From CAZCFB01 sp964511535 (GTDB taxonomy: Bacteria; Myxococcota_A; Polyangia; GCA-2747355; CAZCFB01): 44,741 bases of DNA. Where the stretch lies: the NCBI GenBank assembly GCA_964511535.1, contig CAZEFW010000066.1:1-44741 (forward strand). Direction: 5' to 3'. Numbering within the stretch: the first letter of the stretch is position 1; each line of letters starts with the position of its first letter. Below are positions 25,995-33,619 of the stretch, in pieces. The position numbers and the translations under genes were made by a program. The notes beneath the pieces are model-generated. The model searched no databases. It had not been told where the DNA came from and saw only the letters and a list, made by a program, of their open reading frames with translations.

Positions 25995-27176
25995 GTGTCA
26001 AGAAGATCCCGGTGGTTCATCTCGATGGTTTTGGTCCTGGCGGCCCTGGGCTGGCAGGTGCAGGCCGAGGCGCGCGGGCGAGGGACTTATCATGTCCAGC
26101 GCGACCCCGGGGCAGGCAAGCTCCGCACGATCTTCAACCAGATCCGCGGCAAGGAGCTGCGGGTCACGCGGCGCGGCATCCGCAAGGCGCAGAAGCGCAT
26201 CGGGGCCCAGGTGAAGCTGCCCACCCCGCTGATCCACAGCCGCTCGCTGTCGAAGAAGTACGGCGTCGAGGTCTACCTGAAGCTGGAGTCGGCCACGCCG
26301 GTCGGGTCCTTCAAGATCCGCGGCGCGGTCAACAAGGTGCTCTCGCTGCGGAAGTCGGTGCGCAAGCGGGGCGTGGTGGCGGCCAGCACCGGCAACCACG
26401 CCCAGGGCGTGGCCTGGGCCGCGCGCCAGAGCGGCGTGCAGGCCACCATCGTCATGCCAGAGGGCGCCTCGCCGCTCAAGGCCAACAAGACCAAGAAGCT
26501 GGGCGGCACGGTGAAGCTGGCCGGCTCCGACTACGGCAAGTCCGTGCAGATCGCGAAGGACCTGGCGCGCGGCGGCAAGAAGACCTTCATCTCCGGCTAT
26601 GCCGATCGCAAGGTCATCGAGGGCCAGGGCACCATCGGCCTGGAGATCCTGCAGCAGATGCCCGACGCGGACTGGGTCATCGGCGCCCTGGGCGGCGGCG
26701 GGCTCATGGGCGGCATCTCGTCGGCGGGCCACGGCGTGAAGAAGCGCCCGCAGTACATCGGGGTGCAGTCGGGCAACAACTCGCCCATGTTCGACACCCT
26801 GCGGCGGGCACCGGGCAAGGCCAGGCTCAACGCGCTCAAGCCCACCATCGCCGACGGCACCCTGGTGACCAGCACGCCGAACCCGAAGATGGTCAAGCTG
26901 CTGCGCAAGCGCCTGGACATGGTGGTCAAGGTGAGCGAGCGCGGCGCCGAGCGGGCGGTGCTGGACCTCAACGATCGCGGCCTGCGCATCGAGGGCGCCG
27001 GCGCCCTGCCCCTGGCCGGCCTCGAGCGCGCGCTCGGGGACCTGCGGCGACCGGGCATGAGGGAAGTGAAGAAGCCCCGCAAGGTGGTGCTCGTGCTCAG
27101 CGGGGGCAACATCGATCAGCACAAACTGGACGATCTGCGCCAGCGGCACGGCCGCCCGGCGCAGGGGGGGAAATAA
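25995..27176 (+). CDS. Exported threonine dehydratase-like PLP enzyme
   Basis: Threonine/serine dehydratase fold (amino acid to 2-oxoacid plus ammonia) with an N-terminal export signal. The GTG start is five bases after GGAGGG. MSRRSRWF, a hydrophobic core and VQAEA form the signal; the twin Arg hints at Tat export but the motif is imperfect. The catalytic core is intact: KLPTPLIHS, VGSFKIRGA with PLP Lys107, STGNHAQGVAWAA, GQGTIGLEI, the phosphate cup GGGGLMGG and SGGN near residue 366. At 393 residues it has no ACT regulatory domain, like catabolic TdcB. It is first in an operon with the secreted aspartase and nitroreductase (10-base and 44-base gaps). An exported PLP dehydratase is unusual. 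Confidence 0.9.
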   Translation: MSRRSRWFISMVLVLAALGWQVQAEARGRGTYHVQRDPGAGKLRTIFNQIRGKELRVTRRGIRKAQKRIGAQVKLPTPLIHSRSLSKKYGVEVYLKLESATPVGSFKIRGAVNKVLSLRKSVRKRGVVAASTGNHAQGVAWAARQSGVQATIVMPEGASPLKANKTKKLGGTVKLAGSDYGKSVQIAKDLARGGKKTFISGYADRKVIEGQGTIGLEILQQMPDADWVIGALGGGGLMGGISSAGHGVKKRPQYIGVQSGNNSPMFDTLRRAPGKARLNALKPTIADGTLVTSTPNPKMVKLLRKRLDMVVKVSERGAERAVLDLNDRGLRIEGAGALPLAGLERALGDLRRPGMREVKKPRKVVLVLSGGNIDQHKLDDLRQRHGRPAQGGK

Positions 27177-27186
27177 AAGGATGACC

Positions 27187-29184
27187 ATGCGCAAACCGAC
27201 CCTGACCATCGCGTGCCTCTGCGCCGCGCTCCTGTGCGCCAGCGTGGCCGTCGCGGCCCCGCGCCAGGGGCGTCGGACCCCGTCGCGGGCAGCGGCCTCG
27301 TCCCTGCGCCAGGAGATCCGCACCAACGTGCGCAAGGTGGTGCGCTCCATGCGCCAGCAAGGTCGCACATCACTGGCCATCCGGGGCAAGGTCCAGCAGA
27401 CCATCCTCGACACGGTCAAGGCCCATCGCGTACGCAAGGAGCAGGGCGCCATGAAAAAGGCCGGGCTCAAGGTGCCCGTCCGGGACGTCAAGGCCTTCGT
27501 GACCCGTGAGATGGACAGCTTCGTGCGCGGCCTGGCCCGCCCCGCCGGCTGGAACAAGCTCACCCCCGGGCGGCAGTTCGGCGTGCTGGTCAAGGCGCTG
27601 CAAAAGGACTTCGCCGGCTCCCGGACCTTCCCGGGCAACTGGAAGAACCTGGATCAGAGCGCGCGCCAGGAGGTTGTGCGGTGTCTGGCCGGCAGCTGCC
27701 CCACGGGCAAGCAGACCCAGGCCGAGCTGACCCGCTGGCAGAAGCTCACCGGCGTCCCCGCGAAGAAGGGCCGGGCGGGCAAGCCGATGACCAGGGTGGA
27801 GCGCATGCTGGCCAACACCGCCGGCGGCAGCAAGCCCGCGCCCAAGCGCTACTACGGCGCCGAGACCGCCAAGGCGATGGAGAACTTCCGCATCACCGAC
27901 CAGAAGGTGCCCCAGGACTTCATCAAGAGCATGGCCCAGGTCAAGGCCGCGGCCGCCATCACCAACATGCGCACCGGCCGCCTGGACAAAAAGATCGGCG
28001 GCGCCATCGTGCGCGCCGCGCGCGAGATCATCCGGGGCAAGCTGGCCGACCAGTTCGTCACCGACCCGATTCAGGGCGGCGCGGGCACCTCGGTGAACAT
28101 GAACGTCAACGAGGTCATCGCGGCCCGGGCATCGGAGATCCTCACCGGGCGCGTGGGGGACAGCAAGGTGGTGCACCCGCTGGACCACGTGAACATGGCC
28201 CAGTCCACCAACGACGTGTACCCCACCGCCGCGCGGCTGACGGCCCACCGCCGCCTCGGATCGCTGCTCCAGTCATACGAGCTGCTGGTCAAGGAGCTGA
28301 ACGCCAAGGGCAAGCAGTACGCCAAGCTGCCCAAGCCCGGGCGCACCCACCTGCAGGACGCGGTGCCCATCATGCTGGGCCGCGAGTTCAAGGCGTACTC
28401 CGCCGTGCTCAAGCGGGACATGCGCGACATCAAGCGGGCCATGAAGGACCTGCGGTCGGTGAACCTGGGCGGCACGGCCATCGGCACGTCGCTCAACGCC
28501 CAGCCGGCGTATGTCAAGGGCGTGTCCAGGACGCTGGCCCGCATCACCGGCATCCCGGTGCGCCGCACCCGGGACCTGGTGGACGGCACGGCCAACGTGG
28601 ACGCGCTGACCCGGGCGCACGCCACGCTGAAGGTCTCGGCCACCAACCTGATCAAGGTGTCCAACGACCTGCGCATGATGAACTCGGGGCCCCGCGCGGG
28701 GTTCGGTGAGATCACGCTGCCGTCGGTGCAGAAGGGCTCGAGCATCATGCCGGGCAAGGTGAACCCGGTCATCGCCGAGGTGGTCAACCAGATCAGCTAC
28801 CAGGTGCAGGGCAACGACGTGGCCGTGAACCTGGCCGCCCAGAACGGGCAGTTCCAGCTGAACCAGATGGAGCCGGTGCTGGTGCACAACCTGCTCTCCT
28901 CCATCAAGATCATGGACCGCGGAGCGCGCACCCTGGCCACCCGGGCCATCCGGGGGCTGAGGGCCAACGACAAGAACTGCATGGGGGCCGCCAAGCAGAT
29001 GCTCGGCCTGGCCACAGCGCTGACGCCCAAGCTGGGCTACGACCGGGCGGCGGCCCTGGCCAAGGACGCGCTGCGCAGCGGCAAGTCGCTGCACGAGGTG
29101 GTGGTGGAGAGCGGCGCCATGAGCGCCGGCGAGGCGGCGCGGGTGCTGGATCCGGCGCGCATGGCGCGCGGGGGGGTGATGTGA
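27187..29184 (+). CDS. Exported aspartate ammonia-lyase with N-terminal extension
   Basis: Aspartase/fumarase superfamily; aspartate to fumarate plus ammonia is the likely reaction. The ATG at 27187 is six bases after AAAAGG; the ATG at 27181 abuts it. A signal peptide ends near ASVAVA. About 200 residues of basic helical sequence follow, with no family I know. The lyase core starts about residue 220 (KRYYGAETAKAMENFRI) and keeps IQGGAGTSVNMNVNEVIA, HPLDHVNMAQSTNDVYPTA, GRTHLQDAVPIMLG and the signature GSSIMPGKVNPVIAEVVNQ with the flexible-loop Ser residues. HPLDHVN, LQDAVP and NQMEPV are closer to aspartase than fumarase. The end overlaps the upstream frame of the next gene. Confidence 0.9.
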   Translation: MRKPTLTIACLCAALLCASVAVAAPRQGRRTPSRAAASSLRQEIRTNVRKVVRSMRQQGRTSLAIRGKVQQTILDTVKAHRVRKEQGAMKKAGLKVPVRDVKAFVTREMDSFVRGLARPAGWNKLTPGRQFGVLVKALQKDFAGSRTFPGNWKNLDQSARQEVVRCLAGSCPTGKQTQAELTRWQKLTGVPAKKGRAGKPMTRVERMLANTAGGSKPAPKRYYGAETAKAMENFRITDQKVPQDFIKSMAQVKAAAAITNMRTGRLDKKIGGAIVRAAREIIRGKLADQFVTDPIQGGAGTSVNMNVNEVIAARASEILTGRVGDSKVVHPLDHVNMAQSTNDVYPTAARLTAHRRLGSLLQSYELLVKELNAKGKQYAKLPKPGRTHLQDAVPIMLGREFKAYSAVLKRDMRDIKRAMKDLRSVNLGGTAIGTSLNAQPAYVKGVSRTLARITGIPVRRTRDLVDGTANVDALTRAHATLKVSATNLIKVSNDLRMMNSGPRAGFGEITLPSVQKGSSIMPGKVNPVIAEVVNQISYQVQGNDVAVNLAAQNGQFQLNQMEPVLVHNLLSSIKIMDRGARTLATRAIRGLRANDKNCMGAAKQMLGLATALTPKLGYDRAAALAKDALRSGKSLHEVVVESGAMSAGEAARVLDPARMARGGVM

Positions 29185-29228
29185 TGAGGAGACAGTCGAC
29201 AGTCGAGGCAGGGAGGAGGCTGATGTCG

Positions 29229-30452
29229 ATGAGGAACGTGATCGGTGCTCTCGGAGTCTTCGTCGTGCTCGCCTCGTTGGGCAAGCCGGCCGCGGCGGAG
29301 GGGCAGGACGCGCTGGAGGCCATGCGGTCGCGGGTCAGCGTGCGGGCCTTCGACCCGGCGCGCAAGGTGACCGACGGTGAGCTGCAGCAGATCATGCAGG
29401 CAGGGTGGAACACCCGGACCCTGGACGGCAGCCGGCCGTTCGAGTTCATCAAGATCCGCGACAAGGAGACGCTCAGGCAGCTGGCCGGCTCCACCAAGTT
29501 CGCCAAGTGGCTCACCAAGGCGCCCGCGGCCATCGCGGTGCTGGTGCGCACCGACGAGTCGCCGAGCATGTACCAGCAGAACGGCTCGCTGGCGGTGATG
29601 AACATGTACTACAAGGCCCAGGAGCTGGGCCTCGGCACCGTGTTCCAGGGCACCGCCAGCCGCAAGGGCATGAAGAAGGTCCTCGGCGTGGGCAAGAACC
29701 GCCACCTGCTGTCCGTGATCCCCATCGGCGCTCCCCGTGGAGGCCCCGGCAAGTTCAAGAGCCCCGACCGCGTGGCCCTGAGCGCCACGGTGTGGCAGGA
29801 CCGCATCGGCAAGCCGAACACCTGGTTCAAGAACACCAGGCCCGTGGCAAAGTCGGGCACAGCCATGAGCAAGTTCCTGTCGGGCGAGCACAAGGTGGTC
29901 ACCGGCTTCGACGGCCGCAAGGTTGAGGCCAACAAGCTGCGCACCGCGTTCGAGGCCATGCGCCTGGCGCCGAGCTCGAAGAACCGCCAGCCGTGGCGCT
30001 GGATCCTGGTCAAGGACAAGGCGACCAAGCAGCGCATCGCGAAGGCTGCCAAGGACCGCACCCTGGCGGACGCGCCGGTGGTGGCCGTGCTGGCCGGCAG
30101 CCTCAAGCAGCCGCCTGCCCGGTTCGGCTCCCAGGTGAAGAACGACCCGCACAACAAGTTCAAGGCCACCAAGAAGCTGACCCACTTCTTCATGAACCAC
30201 GACATCAGCTGCGCCATCTCCAACCTGCGCACGGGCCTCGAGGCCCAGGGCGTGGGCACCCGGGTGGCCATGTTCAACCGCAAGGGCGAGAGCAAGGTGC
30301 GCGCGGCCATGAGTATCGGGCGGCCCATCAACCGCCAGCACATCAAGTTCATGGGCGCGGTGGGCATCGGCTACGCGTCCAAGACCACCACGCGCCGGGT
30401 GCCTGGCATGCCGCGCGCGCGGGTCTTCTCCAACAAGCACGGACGACGGTAG
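29229..30452 (+). CDS. Exported tandem nitroreductase-family flavoprotein
   Basis: A 407-residue protein. GGAGGAGG nine bases upstream supports the ATG at 29229; ATGs at 29223 and 29181 are in frame. A signal peptide ends at GKPAAA. Two nitroreductase-like domains follow. The first (residues 28-200) begins MRSRVSVRAFDP but lacks the usual APSxxNxQPW. The second (about residue 225 on) has FEAMRLAPSSKNRQPWRWIL and ends in a VGIGYAS strand. Nitroreductases bind FMN as dimers, and a fused pair may act as an internal dimer. It is third in the operon of exported enzymes. The substrate is unknown. Confidence 0.85.
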   Translation: MRNVIGALGVFVVLASLGKPAAAEGQDALEAMRSRVSVRAFDPARKVTDGELQQIMQAGWNTRTLDGSRPFEFIKIRDKETLRQLAGSTKFAKWLTKAPAAIAVLVRTDESPSMYQQNGSLAVMNMYYKAQELGLGTVFQGTASRKGMKKVLGVGKNRHLLSVIPIGAPRGGPGKFKSPDRVALSATVWQDRIGKPNTWFKNTRPVAKSGTAMSKFLSGEHKVVTGFDGRKVEANKLRTAFEAMRLAPSSKNRQPWRWILVKDKATKQRIAKAAKDRTLADAPVVAVLAGSLKQPPARFGSQVKNDPHNKFKATKKLTHFFMNHDISCAISNLRTGLEAQGVGTRVAMFNRKGESKVRAAMSIGRPINRQHIKFMGAVGIGYASKTTTRRVPGMPRARVFSNKHGRR

Positions 30453-30595
30453 CGGCTCAGGCTTCGCCTCCGGAGATTGACCCCCCTCTCCTCTCGGGCC
30501 GATACTCGGCCTGAATCGTCAATACAGTGCTGGTGGCGCCCTGGAGTCCGACGGGGCAGGAGGCGTCTTCTCACCCAACGAGCGGAGGTGTCCAG

Positions 30596-31657
30596 ATGTC
30601 ACTTCGTGCAGACATGCACCGGATCCAGATCTACAACAGCGCGCAGCTGGTGTTCCTCTACGATGAGGACCGGCTGGAGGCCCTGCGCGAGCGCCCGCCC
30701 CTGGACGACGGGGACGTTGACGAGGACGTGATCCTGTCCAACGAAGGGGGGCTGGTGGTCTACGACCTGCTGGAGGACAACGAGCTGGACATCGGCATCT
30801 GCGTGGGGCCGCCCCTGACCGGCGAGGAGCTGCAGGGGCGCCTGTGGCTCGGGATCCAGCAGACCCGCCTGGTGGTGACCTCTGGCAGGCTTGCCGTGGA
30901 GTCGGTGGACGCCGCGCGGTTCCTTGAGGAGGCGCCAGAGGACGAGGGCGCCGTGGTGGAGGTTCCACCGGGGGATTATGTGCTGACCCTGCACCGGGTG
31001 GACCTGGAGGAGAGCTGGGAGCAGGCCGAGGTGGATGAGTCCGAGCCTGAGGGGCCCTGGGAGGTGGTGGTGCTGACGCCGGCGGCCGAGGTGGCCTCCC
31101 CGCCACGGATGGCCGGGCTGCTGGAGGCGGAGGCCGTGCTGGAGGCTGAGGACGACGACGGAGAAGCGCCAGCGCCACTGCAGCTGCCCACCATCGGCGG
31201 GAGCCTGGATGAACGCCTTGCGTCGGATGACGCGGGCACGCGGTACGCGGCGCTGAAGGAGCTGTGCGCAGTGGACAGCCCCCGTGCCGGAGCGCTGGTG
31301 ATGAAGATGCTCGACGGCGCGGACCTCGGCACGCGCAACATCCTGGTCCAGTTGTGCTACGGCGTACTCGGCGTGGCCGAGGCGCGGCCGATCCTCGCGC
31401 TGCTCTCGGGCGATCCCGAGCAGGAGGTGCGCCACGCGGCCGCGCTCGGGTTGCGGGACCTGGAAGACCTCTGCATGGACGATCTGGCGCCCTTCCTCCA
31501 GGACAGCGCTGACGAGGTCCGGCAGGTGGCCCTCACCACCGGGCGCCGCAAGGGCGTGGCCTTCACCCGCGAGCAGCTGCTCGCCGTCCTGGGTGACTCC
31601 AAGGATGTCCTGCTCGAGATGGAGGTGGAAGACGCCCTGGAGGAGCTGGGCGACTAA
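30596..31657 (+). CDS. HEAT-repeat protein with an acidic N-terminal domain
   Basis: A 353-residue cytoplasmic protein. GGAGGT seven bases upstream supports the ATG at 30596 rather than the ATG at 30527. Residues 1-190 form a very acidic domain (IQIYNSAQLVFLYDEDRLEA, then EGGLVVYDLLEDNELDIG) of no family I know. Residues 200-353 form HEAT-type helix pairs (TRYAALKELCAVDSPRAGAL, EARPILALLSGDPEQEVRHA). It is probably a scaffold for protein-protein contacts. It lies 143 bases after the exported enzyme operon and is probably transcribed separately. Confidence 0.78.
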   Translation: MSLRADMHRIQIYNSAQLVFLYDEDRLEALRERPPLDDGDVDEDVILSNEGGLVVYDLLEDNELDIGICVGPPLTGEELQGRLWLGIQQTRLVVTSGRLAVESVDAARFLEEAPEDEGAVVEVPPGDYVLTLHRVDLEESWEQAEVDESEPEGPWEVVVLTPAAEVASPPRMAGLLEAEAVLEAEDDDGEAPAPLQLPTIGGSLDERLASDDAGTRYAALKELCAVDSPRAGALVMKMLDGADLGTRNILVQLCYGVLGVAEARPILALLSGDPEQEVRHAAALGLRDLEDLCMDDLAPFLQDSADEVRQVALTTGRRKGVAFTREQLLAVLGDSKDVLLEMEVEDALEELGD

Positions 31658-31754
31658 CCTTCAGGGGTGCGAAAGCAGGGAACCTTCACCGGAGTTACTT
31701 AGGCGTCTGGCCCTGCGGTATTGGCCTGTTTTTCTGGAGTATTTCTATCTGTCA

Positions 31755-31766
31755 GGGATTAATCCC
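31755..31766. promoter_or_regulatory. Perfect palindrome GGGATTAATCCC, candidate operator
   Basis: A 12-bp perfect palindrome nine bases upstream of the -35 box of the HNH gene. The position fits a regulator site. Role inferred. Confidence 0.35.
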
Positions 31767-31774
31767 AACGGCCT

Positions 31775-31802
31775 TTGTGTTACACTTAAGCATGCGTAAT
31801 AA
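31775..31802 (+). promoter_or_regulatory. Promoter of the DUF222-HNH gene
   Basis: TTGTGT (31775-31780) and TAATAA (31797-31802) with a 16-base spacer, in an AT-rich stretch unlike the surroundings. Transcription would begin near 31809, a few bases before the AAAGG ribosome site (31810-31814) and the ATG at 31821. Confidence 0.5.
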
Positions 31803-31820
31803 ATAACCTAAAGGCCGATT

Positions 31821-33134
31821 ATGACCCTCGAATATCCAGTCGAGAACGCCCCTGATCTGTATCGAGATTCCAATGACGAACTGGGCGACAAGATCGCTGT
31901 TCTGTCCGCCCACATCCAGGCTGCCACCTGCCAACTGCTGCTGCTCATAGCGGAGATGGACCGGCGTGAGGCGTACGCAGATCTGGGCTTCGTCTCATGT
32001 GCGCACTGGCTCAGCTGGCGTACCGATGAGCAGCAGGGAACGGCCCGCGAGAAAGTGCGTGTGGCTCGCAAGCTGGTGGACTGCCCGCTCATTCAGGAGG
32101 CGTTCTCACAGGGGCGCCTTTCTTACTCCAAGGTGCGGGCCATCTCGCGCATCATCACGCCGGACAACGAGAGCACCTTGCTGGAGTGGGCGCTGGACGG
32201 AACGGCCTCTCAACTCGAGCGCATCGTACGCACCTACCGAAGAGCCAAACCGGCCGAGCAAGATTTGGCGCAGCAGCAGACCGAGGAGCGGTACCTGAGC
32301 TATCACTACGACGAGGACAACATGTTGGTCCTCAAAGGCCGGCTACCGCCCGAGGTTGGCGCGCTGCTGGTCAAGGCGCTGCAAGTGGCGTCCGAGGATC
32401 GATGCGACGACAGCGACGCCGAGCCTGACCAGCGGCTGGCCGACGCCATGGGCGAGGTGGCTGGAGCGGCGCTGGACAGGGGATTGGCCGACCGGGCAGG
32501 CAAGGCGCGACCGAAGAACTATCAGGTGATGGTGCATGTGGACCAGGAAGTGCTGCAGGAGTCGGACAGCCCTGGCCGATGTGAATTGGAGGGTGGCGTC
32601 GGCATCTCTCCCGAGACCGCCAGGCGCCTGTGCTGCGACCCTGTCCCCGTCCTGGAAAAGCCGGTGGAAAATTTCAACGGGACGTTTCCGCTGAAACGTT
32701 CAAGCCGTCGCGCGAGCGCGCCGCTGGAAAGGGCTGTGAAAGTACGGGACGAGGGGGTCTGCCAGTTTCCGGGGTGCGAGAGTCGGCGGTTCTTGCACAT
32801 GCACCATGTCAAACACTGGGCAAAGGGCGGACCGACGGACCTGGATAACCTCGCGCTGCTCTGCAGCACCCACCACCGGGCCGTGCATGAGGGTGGATTC
32901 AGCTTCAAGAAGACCGAAGAAGGCGAGCTTTGCTTCCATTCTCCCGACGGACAGCGGCTTGAAGCAACGCCACCGCCTGTTGTGCTGCCGCCGCGCCCTG
33001 TGCAGGCGCTGCTCGACCAGAATGAAGGTCTGAATATCGACTCCGAGACGGGGACGCCGACGTGGGACGGCATGGTGCCGGTGGATTACGACGCTGCGGT
33101 GGACTGGCTGCTGGAACTCGACGTGGCCTCGTAG
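31821..33134 (+). CDS. DUF222 (13E12)-family HNH endonuclease
   Basis: A 437-residue protein. AAAGG precedes the ATG by six bases. The N-terminal 270 residues form the helical DUF222/13E12 region (FVSCAHWLSWRTDEQQGTAR, EAFSQGRLSYSKVRAISRI). The HNH nuclease follows at about 310-355: VCQFPGCESRRFLHMHHVKH, GGPTDLDNLALLCSTHHRAV, with the zinc Cys residues and the catalytic His pair. Such genes occur in multiple, often repeat-associated copies in actinobacteria and myxobacteria; their role (mobile, toxic or defence) is not settled. It is flanked by an AT-rich promoter and by cruciform repeats, which could mark a mobile or repeated unit. Confidence 0.92.
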   Translation: MTLEYPVENAPDLYRDSNDELGDKIAVLSAHIQAATCQLLLLIAEMDRREAYADLGFVSCAHWLSWRTDEQQGTAREKVRVARKLVDCPLIQEAFSQGRLSYSKVRAISRIITPDNESTLLEWALDGTASQLERIVRTYRRAKPAEQDLAQQQTEERYLSYHYDEDNMLVLKGRLPPEVGALLVKALQVASEDRCDDSDAEPDQRLADAMGEVAGAALDRGLADRAGKARPKNYQVMVHVDQEVLQESDSPGRCELEGGVGISPETARRLCCDPVPVLEKPVENFNGTFPLKRSSRRASAPLERAVKVRDEGVCQFPGCESRRFLHMHHVKHWAKGGPTDLDNLALLCSTHHRAVHEGGFSFKKTEEGELCFHSPDGQRLEATPPPVVLPPRPVQALLDQNEGLNIDSETGTPTWDGMVPVDYDAAVDWLLELDVAS

Positions 33135-33202
33135 GGCTGTGGACATGACGCGCCCTAGCGGGCGCTTGGAAAACGCTTCGCGTTTCCCACATGCCCACAG
33201 CC
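33135..33202. repeat. Three-way cruciform inverted repeat just after the HNH gene
   Basis: The outer arms GGCTGTGGACATG (33135-33147) and CATGCCCACAGCC (33190-33202) pair at 12 of 13 positions. Inside are two hairpins: GCGCCC-TAGC-GGGCGC (33150-33165), and GGAAAACGC with GCGTTTCC around TTC (33168-33187). The element starts at the last bases of the coding region's trailer and may end transcription or be recognised as DNA. Confidence 0.7.
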
Positions 33203-33288
33203 GGGACTGGGGTTTTCTTGTTTGTTTGTGGTTGGGGTCGTTGCTCGTGGCGCGTTTGTGCACGCGCGTTCCGTTGTGCCCGTTTGCT

Positions 33289-33343
33289 GTTGATGTTGTG
33301 CACAGCCGCTCCGCTTCGCGGGCGTCTGCACACAGCCATCAAC
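33289..33343. repeat. Second nested cruciform inverted repeat
   Basis: Outer GTTGATG (33289-33295) and CATCAAC (33337-33343), middle TGTGCA (33297-33302) and TGCACA (33327-33332), inner CCGC-TTC-GCGG (33311-33321). The same nested plan as the element at 33135, but with different sequence. Confidence 0.6.
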
Positions 33344-33619
33344 AGGCCCGGGCAAGGTAACGAACGGGCGCTATGCGAGGACAACACGCCAACGCCCAAC
33401 CCACCCTCATCCCTATTAGCCCCACGCCAAGGTGGAAATGGGCACAACGAGAAAGCAGACCGCCGACGTCACGAGCCACCCTCAACCCCAAACAGCCCGC
33501 AACCGGGCGAGCGCAGCGAGGACGGAGCGGGCCAACTCGTACCCGGAATAGTGGCCAGCAAAGAGGCGGCTGCTTCTGCGCTTACGAAGCCGCGGAAGCG
33601 CATGCAGGCAGCGCCAGCA

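Larger units (their letters stand above)
33135..33619. other. 485-bp non-coding region rich in inverted repeats
   Basis: Between the HNH gene and the convergent Cys-repeat lipoprotein gene. It holds the two nested cruciforms described separately, a G/T-rich stretch (about 33205-33245), and a third inverted repeat TGCGCTT/AAGCGCA (33577-33583 and 33596-33602) next to the lipoprotein stop. Short open frames across it look like translated repeats rather than genes. Confidence 0.6.

Noticed and set aside
30497..30511. GGCCGA-TAC-TCGGCC stem after the nitroreductase gene as a terminator
   Set aside because: No U tract follows on the + strand, and the stem is only six pairs in GC-rich DNA.
31658..33619. 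Insertion sequence or group I/II intron around the HNH gene
   Set aside because: No transposase, no flanking terminal inverted repeats with target duplication, and no interrupted host gene. The cruciforms lie only on the downstream side.
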